From Aristolochia californica (taxonomy: Eukaryota > Streptophyta > Magnoliopsida > Piperales > Aristolochiaceae), in NCBI GenBank assembly GCA_029961685.1, contig JARWKL010000002.1, positions 16,150,908-16,214,907 of the forward strand: DNA of 64,000 bases, read 5' to 3'. Below are positions 1 to 10,061 of the stretch, piece after piece; positions within the stretch are counted from its first letter, which is position 1, and every line of letters begins with the position of its first letter. The notes below the pieces were generated by a model that saw only the letters and a program-made list of their open reading frames with translations, ran no database searches and was not told the DNA's origin. Both the position numbers and the translations under genes were made by a program.

Positions 1-150
1 GTGATTGGAAGATGGGCTCAAGCCCACGAGCTCAAGACAAGTAGCCTACACGTCAAAGGAGTGGCATATGTGTAAAATATGGTACTTTCCATAAAGATGG
101 CATAGAAGTGTAAATATGTGTTCCTTTTATGTCTTTTGTTTTATCAAGTA

Positions 151-378
151 GTAGCCCTAAGGGTACTGTAAAACTGGCTAAGAGGTAGGGCATTGAAGCA
201 CTCTCCTCTCTTTCCACAAATTCATCTAGCCCTCATTTTTCTTTTCGACGCAACCCTCTTCTCCCTTAATCCAAACTCTCTTCTTCCACATTCTTCTTCT
301 TATCTTCTCCTTCTCTCTTCTTCTTCTTCTTCTTTCTTGTTGATGTAAAGTTCCTTTCATGAGATCCTAAATTCTACA
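151..378 (+). repeat. Direct repeat copy A (LTR-tail or leader-like)
   Basis: This stretch recurs at 723-965 in the same orientation: both copies begin GTAGCCCTAAGGG, share the block around GAAGCACTCTCCTCTCTTTCC, continue through a CTT-rich tract and end near TTTCATGAGATCCTAAATTC. That ending resembles the 3' end of the copia LTRs later in the window (56,775-56,796), so the repeats may be tails of diverged LTRs. No protein is evident. The rest of 1-722 shows no gene. Confidence 0.6.
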
Positions 379-722
379 TGAAGAAGGGAAGGATTTGGGG
401 GTCTTAGAACGCCCAATGATGTAGGAATGTGAGCCTTTGAAGGAGCTCCAACCTTAGGCCTCCTTAGAGAGAGTACCTGATCTCGTGATCTCGTCTATGC
501 TAATTGAACAATGCTTGTCTCCCTTCATTCACTTGACGCCCTAAATAGATCAGGGAAAACGTCAAAGGTTCCATAATTACAATTAGACCCTTATTGAACT
601 TCAAATTACAATTAAACCCCTAAGGTACTGAAATACAAATTTACTCCATCTATTCTCTTCTCTAATTCGCCACTCTTGATGCTATGGAGTCTATAACATT
701 TTGTCTTTTATTCCAACAAGTT

Positions 723-965
723 GTAGCCCTAAGGGCATTTTAAAGACTATAAATAAAGGCATTGGCTAAGAGGTAGAGCATTGAAGCACTCTCCTCTCTT
801 TCCATAAATTCGTCTAGCCCTCATTTTCACTTTGACGCAAACCTCTTTTCCCTTAATCCAAACTCTCTCCTTCCACGTCCTTCTTCTTCTCCTCTCCTTC
901 TCTCTTCTTCTTCTTCTTCTTCCGCGTTGATCTAAAGTTCCTTTCATGACATCCTAAATTCCACA
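723..965 (+). repeat. Direct repeat copy B with TATA box
   Basis: Second copy of the 151-378 repeat. Unlike copy A it has a TATA-like TATAAATA at 748-755, then a pyrimidine/CTT microsatellite at about 886-922. It ends a few bases before the first pararetroviral reading frame at 974. It could be an LTR tail or a viral promoter/leader; the sequence alone does not decide. Confidence 0.5.
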
Positions 966-973
966 GACCTCAA

Positions 974-1462
974 TTGGTCAGTCAGAAGGAACTAAATGGT
1001 CCTTCATACGACACAGTGTTAAAAACTGGACAAACCCATGTTTGTCCAATAATAGACTATCCACATGGATGGCATGTAAAAAATAATCCAATATTAAACA
1101 ATATAATGGATTTAGTTAGTGATATTCATCACAATTTCTTTATGAAAAGTTGCTTTGAGAAATACACTGCAGAATATGTTGCCTTCCTATGCCTAGGAAT
1201 AGAAAGCGGCTTTAATGAACAAGTAAAAAAACTCAAGAGAGGAATCAATGCCCATCTTGAGGCACTAAAAATAGGATATACTCAAGAGACAGCAAAACTC
1301 CTTACAGACCTACAAGGATTTGTAGATCAGGAAATAAATCACTCTAGGATATTAGCACCTATCCGAGAGATGAAAACTGAAATGGTTAACAACAAACCAA
1401 GTAGAAAAGAAATCAACAAAGTACAGATAAAGATCGTCTTATACGAGATATATGCGCCATAA
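974..1462 (+). pseudogene. Pararetrovirus-associated ORF, function unknown
   Basis: A 162-codon open frame directly upstream of, and on the same strand as, a decayed movement-protein region. The product is hydrophilic and lysine/glutamate-rich, with a probably helical stretch in the middle (about residues 75-150). I recognise no domain. By position it could be the N-terminal part of a caulimovirid polyprotein or a small ORF before it. The frame then breaks up, with many stops between 1,462 and 1,830. Its viral origin rests on colinearity only. Confidence 0.4.
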
Positions 1463-1799
1463 CTCAAAATAATGAATTAAGAGAACTTGTTGTTCAACAT
1501 ACCTCTCCATTCATTACTTTGTATCAATTGGAACGACTTATAGAAATTATGTTCATAAATTTGGAAGAGACAACATCCCAACTAAAATTTCTAAATGTCT
1601 GAACAAATAGGAATAGAATGTACTTCTCTTAAAAATAGTTTTCATGTACACCATGAAATACATAGAGAATACGAAGAACATCCTAACCTTATGCAGGAAT
1701 GACAAAAGTGGACAATCAGTATCCCTCGGATAACTGAAGTCTACAATAGAGATTGGATTGAGTTCCAAAAGAATTCCTTCATCTTCCAGAAGGAACTAT

Positions 1800-2350
1800 T
1801 TGTAGAAATACAGGATACCGACTCATGTACATGACTTAGCCAAACTAAAATGATTCAAATATGTCCATTATGAACTAGTTCGTATAGGATTAGACCCCTT
1901 AATACGAATCAACCAAAATTTACCCTTCATAGCTGCTATCATCGATAACTCAGTAAGGAATAATTTTGAAAAAGTCCTACTCGGAGGAGTTAGAGAAAAT
2001 TTAGGATTAGGCCTAGTTTCCTTTACAACCATGCCCAATCTACAAATAGATTAGATGTCAAGCATATCCAGGATACCATGTTCCTAAAAATCTACACATA
2101 CAACTGGTCAAAAAATAGAATTCAACTAGGAAGATGAGTTATGCGCATACTTATATGTGTCGTAGCCAGAGGAATCAACACTGGAAAGGTTCCAGTTATA
2201 GATTCAAAGAAAATCACAGAATTAGCCAAAAATATTGGTTAATCTGAAAACTTGACCATAGAAGAACTCGACCCCAGAGAGTTAACTTGGCCAACTGAAT
2301 GGGTAGTCCAACCTTTGGCACCCAGACACCTTCCCCTCTCCTGAAAAACC
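1800..2350 (+). pseudogene. Movement protein (30K superfamily) remnant, endogenous pararetrovirus
   Basis: Translation from about 1,838 gives a block resembling the 30K movement-protein core of plant pararetroviruses: VHYELVRIGLDPLIRI, then AAIIDNSVRNNFEKVLLGGV, then LGLGLVSFTTMPNL, ending at an in-frame TAG near 2,052. Such proteins move virus between cells through plasmodesmata. The conserved Asp of the AAIIDNS block is present. Stops and frame changes on both sides show that it is dead. The region after about 2,056 is repeated in inverted orientation at 11,300-11,602; the core block occurs only here. Confidence 0.65.
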
Positions 2351-2359
2351 ATAAAGGAG

Positions 2360-3060
2360 ATAGAAGGAAAACTAGTAATCATCAAGGCTAGATCAAGCTT
2401 TTTCCTCGAACAGGATAGGCCCTCTACCTCTACCAGTAGAACAACTACCAGTTCCTTTTATGAAGGAATAGGAAATGCCTATGTTCCCCCTCACATCGAT
2501 GATGGCACATAACCCATACAAAGCCTTAAGCTCATAAATAGGAAACAGTGACATAGTCACCTATTCCAATCAAACCTTAGAGTCTTATGAAAAGACCCTT
2601 AATAGGTTAGAAAATGTTGTAGACTACAACAGAAAGTTGATTTCCTCTATGATGAACGTAAACATAGAGAAATAATAAAATTTCAAACTATCCTAGAAAA
2701 TATTCTAGAAAAAATTGACAATGGAAATAGTCCTATTTTCTTTAAAGAATTAATAGAACTAAAACAAGGTTTAGATAATCTAAAAAAAAAGATAAAATGC
2801 AAGAACTTCTAACCGAAGTCTTAGCATTAAAAGAACGTTTAGGTTCTCCCGGTCCATCAAGGTATAAAACCACTTTTACTCATTGGACACTAGAATGATC
2901 TAGAGGTGGAAACTATTAGATCGTTTAGAATTTTGTAGAGAAAGCCTAGCTCTCGCACTAAAACAAAGAGATACTCTTCAACCTGAAGATGACACAACCC
3001 CATCTCAAACTAAGACGCAAGATCAAAAGAATTAACAAAAGCTAAACCTCTTAGCTTTAT
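2360..3060 (+). pseudogene. Pararetroviral polyprotein remnant between movement and coat regions
   Basis: No long frame survives, but the stretch is colinear with the minus-strand viral copy at about 10,065-11,300 and keeps short coding blocks rich in Glu, Lys and Asn. The minus copy contains about 45 extra bases near 10,110-10,155 that this copy lacks next to its GATGACACAACCCC block, and a solo LTR (10,430-10,895) that this copy also lacks. Function cannot be assigned beyond its place in the viral polyprotein. Confidence 0.5.
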
Positions 3061-3064
3061 AAAA

Positions 3065-3280
3065 ATGATCTATAGAGAAAGACTATTAGATCGTTTAAAC
3101 CTGGCACAAACAACAAGAGTTTGCACTCTGCAGTACAAAGATAATCTCATACCAGAAAATGAAACTATGATAACTTATATTGAGTTTCAGATTGAATGGA
3201 TTAGATTACACCTTAGAGCACACACTCTATTGTTCACAATCCGAAGACTTCAAAGAAAACTTCAAGAAATAGCTCTATAA
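3065..3280 (+). pseudogene. Pararetroviral ORF fragment (arm copy 1)
   Basis: A 71-codon frame starting MIYRERLLDRLNLAQTT, rich in Arg, Leu and Thr and probably helical. The same frame occurs in inverted orientation at 9,846-10,061 with only a few substitutions, so both descend from one viral sequence. It ends at TAA just before the next frame at 3,283. Conservation of reading frame in both arms suggests decay is not very old. Domain unknown; it lies in the coat-protein half of the viral polyprotein. Confidence 0.5.
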
Positions 3281-3282
3281 AT

Positions 3283-3597
3283 ATGAATGAATTTTTCTAT
3301 TTAAATGATGTGGAAACACAATTACCTTTAGGCCTTCCTGACATTACCGGGTGGCTTAAAAACCTAGTGTACATTGCACCTTGCATTGCACCTAGAAAAA
3401 AAGATCTAGAACCTTCTGCCTTTAGGATCGCTTCAAAAGCATCATCCTCTACTGATGATGAGGTTTATGCAGAATATAATACTTTCGGTTGCCAACCGAT
3501 TTATTATGTTCAAGAGGAAAAATCTTCCTCTAGTAAACAAAAAGAGCAACAAGACAGTGAACCAAAGGCATGGGACTCTAACGAAGTTGCAATATAA
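3283..3597 (+). pseudogene. Pararetroviral coat-region ORF (arm copy 1)
   Basis: A 104-codon frame starting MNEFFYLNDVETQLPLGLPD, with an acidic Ser-rich tract (ASSSTDDEVYAEY) followed by a Lys/Gln/Glu-rich end. An acidic region before the capsid core is common in caulimovirid coat precursors, so this is plausibly the coat N-terminal domain. The matching minus-strand copy is at 9,553-9,843. No catalytic motif is visible. Confidence 0.5.
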
Positions 3598-3819
3598 AAT
3601 TCCAAGAAAAAAGACTACTCTGCTAAAGATAAAAGGCAGATGATCTTGGTAAAAGATTTAGAATGCTTCGAGGTGGCAATACTAGCCAACATGAAGCAGA
3701 AACTTCAAGGGTATGAGATACGCACATGGAAGACAGCTCCCGAGACAACTTTCAAGACCGCACATCGGATAACTCTCTAGAAAGAGAAAGTTTCTCCCAC
3801 TCCAAAGTTTCATTAGGAG

Positions 3820-4120
3820 GACAAAGATATTCGACTAAATATACCATCGTCGATCCAAATCATGCTAACAAAGGACACTGAATCATTGATAGCATAAATC
3901 CATTTGGATTTTATCTCAACTTGGATTGTCCCAAGGATGGAGAAAAAGTTCATAAAGAATGGGAAAGAAGCATGAGCAATGCAGCAAATATGCACGAATC
4001 TTGGGATAAAGATTCTGCATTTAACTTCTTTACCCATGCTTTACAGGATAATGTAGGTAATTGGTGGGATAAATTTCCCGAAGACCAGAAAACACCTACA
4101 TCCATATCTAAATTGGATCC
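3820..4120 (+). pseudogene. Pararetroviral coat-protein core remnant (arm copy 1, truncated)
   Basis: The frame around 3,921-4,110 contains WERSMSNAANMHESWDKD and FFTHALQDNVGNWWDKFPED, closely matching the minus-strand copy at 8,799-9,203. The helical, Trp-containing composition resembles gag/coat cores of caulimovirids and LTR elements. Similarity to the minus copy stops at about 4,107, where the minus copy continues into the rest of the coat region. This is one border of the inverted duplication. Confidence 0.55.
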
Positions 4121-4159
4121 TAATAGGCACTATTTCGATACTATTACTATTACGAGTGA

Positions 4160-4577
4160 ACAATAAACATAAACAGTAAAAATGAATAGTAAAACGTGAA
4201 TAGTAAACATGAACAGTAAAAAAAACATTGTATGAATTTAAATATTACACTCATGCTGAAAATTAAAATAATGTTTCAAAATATAAATACATACTACATA
4301 ACTCCTGAAGTTAAAGACCGTGCTACCGGTCAGTTCCCTCTTTACTACTCAGCCATTATGGTTGTTTCGCACATACCGTGCTTTAGAAACTTTTCCGGAG
4401 GGTGCTCCCCGAAAATCGCCTTCTTCTTCTGAAAAAACTCTGAATGATTTTCGAATGCCTTGAACTTTGTCGGAGCTTCGAATTTATAGCTCAAGGTTTC
4501 TTCTTTTCTTCCCTTTTTACCCATAATTTAAGGGTCTGTGTTAAAAGCCAAAGGGTACCTTTTGTCTTTTTGTTTTT
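4160..4577 (-). promoter_or_regulatory. Probable pararetroviral intergenic region
   Basis: Non-coding stretch between the two viral copies. On the minus strand, downstream of the ORF at 4,578-5,878, there is a TATAAATTC motif near 4,478-4,486, which could be the pregenomic-RNA promoter. A degenerate short repeat (GAATAGTAAA/GAACAGTAAA, about four to five units) lies at 4,156-4,222. Both readings are inferred from position and composition. Confidence 0.35.
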
Positions 4578-5878
4578 TCATATTTGCCCTTGCATTATTA
4601 GCCTTTCAGAGCCAAAAGCAAGGATAGTAGTGACTTTTCTTCTTCTAATGTCATTTTGCTGATGTAAAGGAATCTTTTTATCTCTGTCATTTTGCTGACT
4701 CAGATTTTTGTCTTCTACCTTTGTGGCTACTGATGTTCCTTCATTTTGACATGTTGACTTCTGATAATTACATGGTGCATAGTTGGCATTTATGCAATTT
4801 GTTGAAAGTAAGTTAGGCCATGCCGCAAAAACTTTCTTTTGCACTTTTACTTGTTGGGATTTTCCCTTTAAGTATTTTTTCGAGTGTTTCTTCCAATGAT
4901 TTTTGTACATTGGCTAGAGACTCTTTAAAGCTTTTTGATACAATAGTCAGTATTATTGATGTTTTGTATACATTCCTTTTTTGAACCAGTAGTTGAAAGT
5001 ACTGGATAATATTTTTAATCCCCATGGTCCTTCTGTTCTTTCAAACTTCTTCAGGTCATGGTCATGATTTTTGTTTAAGTTGGGATCGAAATTCAATAGC
5101 TTTCCTTCCTTGTCAAGGATTTCAATAGTTATCACAGAAAGACTTGGTATAACTTTGTTACTTTCAATGATTTTAGCTATGGAAGAGATGAACTTCAACC
5201 TTATAGCTTTAGCCTTGGTAGTAGAGTAGAAACTCTTACAAGCCTCGGTTATTGGTAATCTTTCAAGTACAATTAAATTTTTAGCTTGTATAAAGATATG
5301 TCCAATTAGTCCGTATGTGTATAACATACTGACATATTTACTATCCATTTCTGGATGTATCACCAAATGATTCCAGCGTTCACTGGAGTCTGTGATCATA
5401 AGGGGAGTATGAATCCCTATGCCAAGGTTTTCACTCCAATTCTGGAACTGAGTCTTATGGCAAATAAACTCTTTTGAACTATCACTGGCCACCTTTTGAG
5501 GGCGTAGCGAAGGTTTTGTAGACATAATATCATAATATCTTGAAGTTTTAGGGGTTTGACTTTCAAAAGAAAATCAAACTCATTAATCTCTTTTTTATCT
5601 GGTTTACCCAGGCTTGCCAACCCAGTGAACTTTGATGGAGTAACTAAGCGAGCCGTGAAAGAATTATCTTTCTTGGGCATGTCCATCTCCATGGGTTCTA
5701 GAGTCGTTCTGGCTTCCTTTCCAGCTCGAGACTGGTACGTAGAAGTTCTTGATTTTCCTTTCTTCATAGAAGACTGGGTTGTGAGTTCCTTTTCATACCT
5801 AGCATGACCGGAAGAAATCTCTGGTCGACTTCTGTTTATCAAAACACTAAAGTTATCCTTCTGCTTGTTGGCTGACAT
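4578..5878 (-). pseudogene. Extra ORF downstream of viral RNase H, function unknown
   Basis: Overlapping minus-strand frames: 5,878-5,417 starting MSANKQKDNFSVLINRSRPE, then 5,525-4,953 starting MSTKPSLRPQKVASDSSKEF, then 4,910-4,578. They read as one protein of about 400 residues broken by frameshifts. The N-terminus is basic and Ser/Thr-rich; the middle is mixed alpha/beta-like with an FISSIAKIIESNKVIPSLSV segment. It follows RNase H, where some caulimovirid genera encode a separate protein (the inclusion-body/transactivator gene in caulimoviruses, an unassigned ORF2 in florendoviruses). I do not recognise transactivator motifs. Confidence 0.5.
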
Positions 5879-6229
5879 TATGGTTTACTTTTCTCGCGAT
5901 GGAGATCCGGTTGAAGTCCCGGAGGATCTTGGTAGATCATGCCTTTTTGTGAGTTCTTTTAACTCTTCGGTTAACTCCTTAACCTTGAGTTGTAAGTTTT
6001 TTCCACTTTACCCAAAATGGGCACAGTTCTCTGATAATTCTCCTCGTTCAAAAAGAACTAAGAGGTTGTCAAAAAGAGAGGGTAATGTTGAGAGAAATAC
6101 CGTGAGGGTGGCTATTGCTGCTTCCAGATCCATCAATGTGTTGCTAAGGGGATTCATTTTACCTGTCTATAACACAAAAAAATTCTCGATAAGAGTATCA
6201 AGTAAATAATTCTTGTCTCCTTTAATTTT

Positions 6230-7451
6230 TTCGAAAGTAAAAGAGAATTGAAAGAACCAATGCTGCCAATAGTGTAATCTACCACAACAAAGTTAATCTT
6301 CTAGATTTCTTGTCATAAAATCGACAAAATTCTTACAGTCAGTTCTAAATAGAAATTCTTTGGGGGCAAGATATATATAAAATTTCTTTATACCATTTTT
6401 TACAGCTAATTTTTTTTTCATAAGAATGATAATTTATTTCAGTTGATGTAAATGTTCATTGGTTTTACATTTTAGTACTGTTGCCCATCTATGATATGAG
6501 GCATCCGTTTCTAAAATTAGTTTTGCATCTGGATCTGGTAGAGTTAATGCTGGGAGGTGTTTCATCATTTGTTTGATCTTGATTACTTCTTAACTGTCAA
6601 TGGGAGTCCATTCCCATTTGACATCTTTCTTTAACTTTTGTTGAAAAGGTTTTCTAATTTTTGGTAAATTCTTTATGAATTTTTCAGCATATGTTAGGCA
6701 TCCTAAGAAACGTTGAAGTTGTTTTACATCTTCAATTTCATTTGGAAAAACTGCTAGTTTTTCCAAAATTTGATTTTGGAGAATGATTTCTCCTTTGGAG
6801 ATGTTTAGTCCTACGAAATTTATCTTGGTTTTAAACAATTCTGATTTATTTTTGTTGAGTGTTATCCCAACATTTTTTAAGGCATTTAATACCTTAAGTA
6901 ATTGCTCTTTATGTTGATCTTTGTTTTTAGAGAAAACTAGGATATCATCAACATAAACTAAACAAAATTTAAAGAATTGTTTGAGGATATCATCCATTCT
7001 TCTTTGAAATATACTGGGTGCTTGTTTAATCCCGAAGGGCATAACAAGCCACTCATAATGTCCAGAAGGACAACATAATGCAGTAAGGGGAATAGATCTT
7101 TCGATCAGATGAATCTGCCAAAACCTTGATTTGCAATCAAATTCGAAAAATCATTGTTTTCCTCTTATTGCGGAAATTAACCTTTCTTTGTAGGGAAGAT
7201 AGTAGCCAACCATTTTTATGGCTTCATTAAATTTTTTATAGTCAATGGCCATTCTAGTTTTTCCACGTTTCATCTCTGCATGATTCCGAACAAGGAAAGC
7301 AGGAGATGTACGTGGAGGATAACTTGCACGGATTAATCTTTGGGTTAGCAATCATTGATCTATGTTGAAAATTCTTCAACATCAGAGGGAGTGTAAGCCA
7401 TTGGTTTTTCTCGAATTTCTTTTTTAGGATCAAGAAGCTCGAGGTCGGCAT
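6230..7451 (-). pseudogene. Reverse transcriptase-RNase H of endogenous pararetrovirus
   Basis: On the minus strand the RT fingers (about 7,351-7,151: RMAIDYKKFNEAIKMVGYYL) run into the palm (from 7,042: MPFGIKQAPSIFQ) with the catalytic YVDDILVF at about 6,955-6,932, then thumb sequence VKQLQRFLGCLTYAEKFI. RNase H follows, with LILETDASYHRWA near 6,480-6,530 and FLFRTDCKNFVDFM further on. One in-frame stop (about 6,590) separates RT and RNase H, and others break the fingers. This enzyme pair converts viral RNA to DNA. The motifs are shared with Ty3/gypsy RT; order and the linked movement protein favour Caulimoviridae. Confidence 0.75.
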
Positions 7452-7638
7452 ATGGTCTTTATTAATTCCACCATTCTAGGGGTTTCTCAGAACAAGTTGA
7501 CTCCAGAAACTGCCGAACTTTTATTTCGCAGGATTCTACAAGGAGGAGAGATTCCAAGGGGGAACCTCATCACCAAGCTTGTTGCATTTTTTGAAGACTT
7601 GGTGGAGGACTTCTTCATTGCCAGAAATGGCAAAGGTT

Positions 7639-8094
7639 TTAGTGGGTTTTTTTTAATGCATATACGTATACGAAAGAATTATTTATCTCGTGTTGAGTAC
7701 GACAACGAAGTTTGTAGTAGGCTGGTGTTTGTTCGATAGGGGTGCGGAACATTAACCATTCATTTCCAAGGATGAGATATGGTCCTGAGTTTATGTTAGG
7801 TCCTAAACTAATAAGTTTTGGGATCATAAAATTTTCACCTCCAATATCGAGATGAATGTTTTTGGCTTCCAAAGGAAGAGAAATATTTTCGCCTGAGCCA
7901 ACTGTTACTTGAAGGGGTACTTCAAATGTTTTCCATAAATTTGTGGGAAGTAAATTTTGTCTGGCGAGGGAATATGAACTTCCAGTATCTACTAGAGCAT
8001 GTATATGGAATTTTATATATCTGGGTAGCTTAAGCATGACCGTGATATAAGAATTTTCAGATGCTACATGCTCTGCATTTATGCGGATACTCAT
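7639..8094 (-). pseudogene. Aspartic protease domain, endogenous pararetrovirus
   Basis: A 151-codon frame with a retropepsin active site, HALVDTGSSYSLA, the DTG at about 7,989-7,981, and a later ILGNEWL block resembling the flap/ILG region of viral and gypsy proteases. This enzyme releases coat and RT from the polyprotein. It lies between the zinc knuckle (8,276-8,325) and RT (7,451), as expected. The sequence upstream is broken by frameshifts. Confidence 0.7.
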
Positions 8095-8236
8095 TCAAAT
8101 AAGGTGCCTGAAGAGTCCGACATGTTTTCTGAGTTTTTCGAGGTGGAAGACTTTGTTTCGAGATGAAGTTCATATACTTCATTTTTTGGCTGGATTTCAT
8201 CATGATGGATGATTTCCAATCCTTTCTCTTCGCCTA

Positions 8237-8704
8237 TTAACATATAAGTATTGTATTGCCATTTTTTCTTATCATTTGGACAATCACGAGTGAAATGTCT
8301 TTCTTTCTGGCATATCCAACATTTACATTTGCTTGGGGGTTTCCCCTTTGGGAAATATGCATTTGACCCTTTGGATATGGTAGGGCTAGAGTTTGTTCTT
8401 TTTCTAAAGTATCTCTTTCGGGGAGTATGCCTAGTTTTTGAAATTTGTTGTATCCTAAATTTTTTCTTATGAAATTTCTTAGGATATTTTCTTTGCTTAT
8501 GGGAGTTTGTTTTACAACCATAAGCTCATACATTTTTGTTCTGGTTAGAACAACATAATGTTTGCTTATTTGCTTTACTACTTTTCTTTTGTAGTCTTTG
8601 GGTTTCACAGAGGTTTGACAACATGTCTTGTAAAAACTTGTGTCTTCTTCCTTGTGTATCAAAACGTAGAAAAGATTCCATTGTTGTAGGTGGAAATTTT
8701 GCAT
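8237..8704 (-). pseudogene. Coat-protein C-terminal region with CCHC zinc knuckle
   Basis: Minus-strand remnants contain a basic region (residues such as KRKVVKQISKHYVV) and, in an adjoining frame at about 8,325-8,276, a zinc knuckle CWICQKERHFTRDC with CX2CX4HX4C spacing. Such knuckles bind nucleic acid during packaging. The knuckle is out of frame with the upstream 8,704-8,237 reading frame, so at least one frameshift separates them. Confidence 0.65.
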
Positions 8705-8798
8705 TGCTTTGTGGCCAATATTTTACAATATAGTCTTTTTCAAAGACAGTTGCAAAAGGTTCAGGAAATTTTGAGTAAAATATGTAAAGATAAGGTGT

Positions 8799-9203
8799 CT
8801 AATCATCTTTTTGTAATTTATAGAAGTAGCTTGCAAATTCGCAATAGTGCTTCTTATAAAAACAAATGTTACAGATTTGTAACTTGTTTAGGTTTTGAAG
8901 AGTTTCTAAATGTTTTCTTTGTTTAGTGCTTTCATTATGAGCTTCTACGATAGGATGTATACCTAAAAATTCTTTTAATATCTTAGCAACTAACCCTTTT
9001 AGAATTGAAGCAATAGATGTGGATGCATGTATTTTTTGGTCTTCGGGAAGGTTGTCCCACGAATTAGCTACATTACCCTGTAAAGCATGGGTAAAGAAGT
9101 TAAATGTAGAATCTTTATCCCAAGATTCGTGCATATTTACTGCATTCCTCATGCTTCTTTCCCATTCTTTAAGGACTTTTTCTCCATCGTTGGGACAATC
9201 CAA
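8799..9203 (-). pseudogene. Pararetroviral coat-protein core (arm copy 2)
   Basis: A 134-codon frame starting MDCPNDGEKVLKEWERSMRN, homologous to plus-strand 3,921-4,110. It extends beyond the plus copy into SILKGLVAKILKEFLGI and a Cys/His-bearing segment ICNICFYKKHYCEFASYFY. That segment resembles a variant metal-binding motif, or it may be coincidence. This copy is the better template for the coat region of this family. Confidence 0.6.
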
Positions 9204-9552
9204 GTTGAGTTAAAATCCAAATGGATTTATGCTATCAATGGTTCGGTGTCCTTTGTTAGCATGATTTGGATCGACGTTGGTATATTTTGTCGAATATCTT
9301 TGTCCTCCTAATGAAACTTTGGAGTGTAACAAACTTTCTCTTTCTCAAGAGTTATCCGCTGTGTGGTCTCGAAAGTTGTCTCGAAAGCTGTCTTCCACGT
9401 GGGTATCTCATACCCTTGAAGTTTCTATTTCATGTTGGCTAGTATTGCCACCTCAAAGCATTCTAAATCTTTTACCAAGATCATCTGCCTTTTTGTCTTT
9501 AGCAGGGTAGTTTTTTTTTCTTGGTATTTTCTATTGCAACTTCGTCAGAGTC

Positions 9553-9843
9553 TCATGCCTCTGGTTCACTGTCTTGTTGCTCTTTTTGTTTACTAGAGAA
9601 AGGTTTTTCCTCTTGAACATAATAAATCGGTTGGCAACTAAAAGTATTATATTCTACGTAAACCTCATCATCAGTAGAGGATGATGCTTTTGAAGCAATC
9701 CTAAAGGCAAAAGGTTCTTCATCTTTTTTTCTAGGTGTTATGCAAGGCGCAATGTACACTAGGTTTTTAAGCCATCCAGTAATGTCAGGAAGGCCTAAAG
9801 GCAATGGAGTTTCCATATCATTTAAATAGAAAAAATCATTCAT
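9553..9843 (-). pseudogene. Pararetroviral coat-region ORF (arm copy 2)
   Basis: A 96-codon frame starting MNDFFYLNDMETPLPLGLPD, the inverted counterpart of 3,283-3,597, including the acidic ASSSTDDEVYVEY tract and a Lys/Gln-rich end. Substitutions between the arms are scattered and the frame is kept in both. Several changes fall at codon positions that alter residues, as expected for relaxed constraint. Confidence 0.55.
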
Positions 9844-9845
9844 AT

Positions 9846-10061
9846 TTATAGAGTTATTTCTTTAAACTTTCTTTGAAGTCTTCGGATTATGCACAACAGT
9901 GTGTGCGCTCTAAGGTTTAATCTCATCCATTCAATCTGAAACTCAATATAAGCTATCATAGTTTCATTTGCTAGAATGAGATTATCTCTGTATTGCAGAG
10001 CACAAACTCTTGTTGTTTGTGCCAGATTTAAACGATCTAATAGTCTTTCTCTATAGATCAT
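9846..10061 (-). pseudogene. Pararetroviral ORF fragment (arm copy 2)
   Basis: A 71-codon frame starting MIYRERLLDRLNLAQTTRVC, the inverted counterpart of 3,065-3,280. Start, stop and length are the same in both arms, and it ends directly before the next frame (9,843). Function unknown. Confidence 0.5.
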
